From assembly GCA_900551345.1 (NCBI GenBank), contig URVP01000075.1, positions 1 through 7,075 on the forward strand: a DNA stretch of 7,075 nucleotides, written 5' to 3'. The notes under the pieces were generated by a model. The model was not told the origin of the DNA. It saw only the letters and a list, made by a program, of their open reading frames with translations, and made no database searches. Shown in pieces: positions 5,601 through 7,075 of this stretch (positions are counted from its first letter, which is position 1; each line of letters begins with the position of its first letter). This DNA is from an uncultured Eubacteriales bacterium. Lineage in GTDB: Bacteria > Bacillota > Clostridia > Monoglobales > UMGS1388. A program made the position numbers and the translations under genes.

Positions 5601-5641
5601 GCACCCTGTAAGCGAGTAATTATGCTTGCAGGGTGCTTTTT
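5601..5641 (+). terminator. Rho-independent terminator of the 599-residue enzyme gene
   Basis: GCACCCTGTAAGC (5601-5613) pairs with GCTTGCAGGGTGC (5624-5636), a 13-bp stem with one U-G pair and a ten-base loop, followed by TTTTT. It begins six bases after the stop codon, so the gene is transcribed alone. Confidence 0.92.
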
Positions 5642-5654
5642 CGTATCCGAAAAG

Positions 5655-5700
5655 GGCACCTGGCAAGGAAACGGAAATGACACAGGTACAGGCACTGTTT
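5655..5700. repeat. Possible decayed REP-like element
   Basis: This stretch between a terminator and the next promoter has a composition unlike its surroundings. GGCAC occurs at 5655-5659 and 5691-5695, and ACCTG (5658-5662) faces CAGGT (5683-5687). On the minus strand it contains GTGCCTGTACCTGTGTCA and CCAGGTGCC, reminiscent of the GGTGCC-type repeats associated with REP/Y1-transposase elements in Firmicutes. No transposase gene is present. The assignment is from memory of such repeats and is weak. Confidence 0.25.
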
Positions 5701-5734
5701 AACCGAGCTGATGACATGATGCAATGACCAAAAC

Positions 5735-5763
5735 TTGACATAAATTGTTACATTTGTTATAAT
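5735..5763 (+). promoter_or_regulatory. Perfect consensus promoter of the WG-repeat gene
   Basis: TTGACA (5735-5740), exactly 17 bases, TATAAT (5758-5763). Transcription would start near 5770, about 46 bases before the ATG. With no operator evident, expression is probably constitutive and strong. Confidence 0.92.
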
Positions 5764-5784
5764 ACACAACTGAATTAACCGTAA

Positions 5785-5800
5785 CTGTCTAATTTGACAG
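5785..5800 (+). other. Small hairpin in the leader of the WG-repeat gene
   Basis: CTGTC (5785-5789) and GACAG (5796-5800) can pair around a six-base loop, ending two bases before the ribosome binding site AAAGGA (5803-5808). It might modulate ribosome access or act as a small DNA operator. Five base pairs alone are weak. Confidence 0.3.
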
Positions 5801-5815
5801 AGAAAGGAATGTATT

Positions 5816-6802
5816 ATGACTTTGATTAAGAAAACTGTATTGACCGTTGTCGCTTGTCTGATGACTCTGTCCTTTACGGCTTTCGGCTACGAGGTTCAGT
5901 ATGAATACAGCGACGGTATAGCGGTGGTTAAAAATGACGGAAAATTCGGTTATGTAACCGAGGACGGAACAGAGCTTGTTGCGTGCATATACGATTATGC
6001 ATTTGATTTCAGCAACGGTATGGCAAATGTGGTGAAAAACAATAAATGCGGATACATAGACATCACGGGAAAACTGGTTATACCATGTGAATATGACGGT
6101 GCAACCGATTTTTCGGAGGGTGCAGCAGCAGTGCAGAAAAACGGCAAATGGGCTTATATCGACAAGGAGGGAAAACTTCTTACCTCATTTATTTATGACG
6201 AAGCCGGATTTTTCAATGAAGGCTTTGCCCGTGTGGAACTGGGCGGACTTTACGGATATGTAAATTTGTACGGTGAAGAAGTCGTTCCCTGTATGTATGA
6301 TGAAAAAAATGCGTATATTGCTCTTTACAATGCTCCTAAAAATCAGCCTGCGGACAAGTATTCCGTTCTGCCCATGACATCAAAGGTTGTTGTGGACGGT
6401 GTGGCAAAAGATTTGGATGCATATGAAATAAAAGGTTATAATTATGTTAAACTTCGCTCTCTTTCCGATGCGCTTAAGGACAGTGACAAACCCATAACGG
6501 TGCAATGGGACGAGGAAAAGGAATGTATACTTTTGTCTTCGGGCTTGACGGAAAGTGAATCTTTGGCGGATACGGCTGTCCAGGATACCGATGTTCAAGA
6601 GACAGAGAAAGTAATAGATGAAATGCCTTCGATTTATACTTCTGACTGTGATGTATATTATGACGGCAAACCCATCACCCTTACAGGATATGAAATCAAC
6701 GGAAACAACTATTTTAAACTGCGTGAAATGACCGAGCTTTTCGGAATAGGAATAAACTGGAACGAAGAGGCACAAATAGTGGAGATATTTACTAAAGAAT
6801 AA
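5816..6802 (+). CDS. Secreted protein with four WG-type repeats and two stalk-domain units
   Basis: A 328-residue protein with a signal peptide (1 to about 24: basic MTLIKK, hydrophobic core, likely cut near AFG-YE). Four tandem 34-residue repeats follow at 31-64, 65-98, 99-132 and 133-166, each of the form (F/Y)s(D/N/E)G.a.V...gk.gY....G....p..YD, as in WG beta repeats. The namesake Trp-Gly pair is missing: the position reads FG, CG, WA and YG. Then come two copper-amine-oxidase-N-like stalk units (about 189-242 with YVKLRSLSDAL and VQWDEEKECILL; 276-327 with YFKLREMTELFG and INWNEEAQIVEI), joined by an acidic linker. No enzyme active site is visible, so an extracellular or wall-associated binding role is inferred. 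AAAGGA lies seven bases before the ATG. Monocistronic, between its own promoter and terminator. Confidence 0.88.
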   Translation: MTLIKKTVLTVVACLMTLSFTAFGYEVQYEYSDGIAVVKNDGKFGYVTEDGTELVACIYDYAFDFSNGMANVVKNNKCGYIDITGKLVIPCEYDGATDFSEGAAAVQKNGKWAYIDKEGKLLTSFIYDEAGFFNEGFARVELGGLYGYVNLYGEEVVPCMYDEKNAYIALYNAPKNQPADKYSVLPMTSKVVVDGVAKDLDAYEIKGYNYVKLRSLSDALKDSDKPITVQWDEEKECILLSSGLTESESLADTAVQDTDVQETEKVIDEMPSIYTSDCDVYYDGKPITLTGYEINGNNYFKLREMTELFGIGINWNEEAQIVEIFTKE

Positions 6803-6848
6803 AAAACTAACAGCATAAATAAAATGCCTTCAGATGGTATTGCTATAT

Positions 6849-6883
6849 AAAATCCGCTTTGTCTTTTGCCAAAGCGGATTTTT
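6849..6883 (+). terminator. Rho-independent terminator of the WG-repeat gene
   Basis: AAAATCCGCTTTG (6849-6861) and CAAAGCGGATTTT (6870-6882) form a perfect 13-bp stem with an eight-base loop and end in TTTTT. It lies 46 bases after the stop codon. Stem sequence and an upstream ATGGTAT (6834-6840) recur in the terminator at 512-540. Confidence 0.92.
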
Positions 6884-6919
6884 GCAGTGTAAAGAGTATG
6901 GAAAGGGAAGCGGTTTTGC

Positions 6920-7075
6920 ATGTTCAGCCTTTTAAAAGATAAAAAGGAATATAATCTGTTTTCAGGAGCGGATTTAAAAAAACTTATAATACCGCTGCTA
7001 ATAGAACAGGCTCTTATGTCTCTGCTGGGTATGGTGGACACTATGATGGTTGCCGGCTGCGGAGAGGCCGTTGTG
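6920..7075 (+). CDS. MATE-family efflux transporter, N-terminal part
   Basis: The first 52 codons are present and the frame runs open off the window. A polar start (MFSLLKDKKEYNLFSGADLKK) split here as MFSLLKDKKE then YNLFSGADLKK is followed by LIIPLLIEQALMSLLG and MVDTMMVAGCGEAVV, the characteristic first helix and loop of MATE antiporters, where a conserved P-x-x-x-x-x-x-x and VDTxMV pattern is seen in the DinF/NorM-like clostridial branch. Complete members have about 440-460 residues, 12 membrane helices, and export drugs or metabolites using Na+ or H+ gradients. The ribosome binding site is modest (AAAGGGAAG at 6902-6910). I see no clear promoter in the 36 bases after the preceding terminator, so readthrough or a weak promoter is possible. 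Confidence 0.9.
   Translation, partial: MFSLLKDKKEYNLFSGADLKKLIIPLLIEQALMSLLGMVDTMMVAGCGEAVV

Noticed and set aside
5456..5741. Two overlapping minus-strand open frames of 79 and 90 codons
   Set aside because: They run through the terminator at 5601-5641 and antisense to the end of the enzyme gene, with no ribosome binding site or recognisable composition.
6380..7041. Minus-strand open frames of 131 and 110 codons
   Set aside because: They are antisense to the stalk domains and the MATE start, cross a terminator and lack convincing starts.

Overview
The window reads as an AT-rich, low-GC Gram-positive chromosome, most likely an anaerobic member of the Clostridia. Support comes from strong AGGAGG-type ribosome binding sites, consensus TTGACA-N17-TATAAT promoters, a DUF4179-type anti-sigma protein, a stalk-domain (copper-amine-oxidase-N-like) secreted protein and U-tailed hairpin terminators. 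There is no sign of phage, CRISPR, tRNA or rRNA. The gene content looks like ordinary accessory chromosome, with one carbohydrate locus of interest.

Left part, all on the minus strand (1-2374): a BlaI/MecI-type repressor (24-398), whose promoter holds one perfect TACA-N2-TGTA operator and an imperfect second one, is followed three bases later by the first codons of another gene, probably its BlaR1/M56 membrane partner. To its right is an ECF sigma factor (1555-2052, TTG start) translationally coupled to a one-pass membrane anti-sigma protein (552-1562). The pair has a plausible ECF-type, self-recognised promoter and a terminator at each boundary. Next is a 57-residue ribbon-helix-helix protein (2201-2374).

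Middle part (2443-5594): a GH88 unsaturated-uronyl hydrolase (minus) and a 599-residue enzyme-like protein of unassigned family (plus) diverge from a 227-bp region containing two back-to-back strong promoters. Neither has a signal peptide, so both should act in the cytoplasm on imported uronic-acid oligosaccharides. The ribbon-helix-helix gene may be co-transcribed behind the GH88 gene, since no terminator separates them and one follows it. This locus is the best candidate for undescribed biochemistry.

Right part (plus strand): a short non-coding stretch that may hold a decayed REP-like repeat, then a secreted protein with four degenerate WG-type repeats and two stalk-domain units (5816-6802), driven by a perfect consensus promoter and closed by a terminator. 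The window ends in the first 52 codons of a MATE-family efflux transporter. The terminators at 512-540 and 6849-6883 share stem sequence and an upstream motif, suggesting a dispersed terminator cassette.
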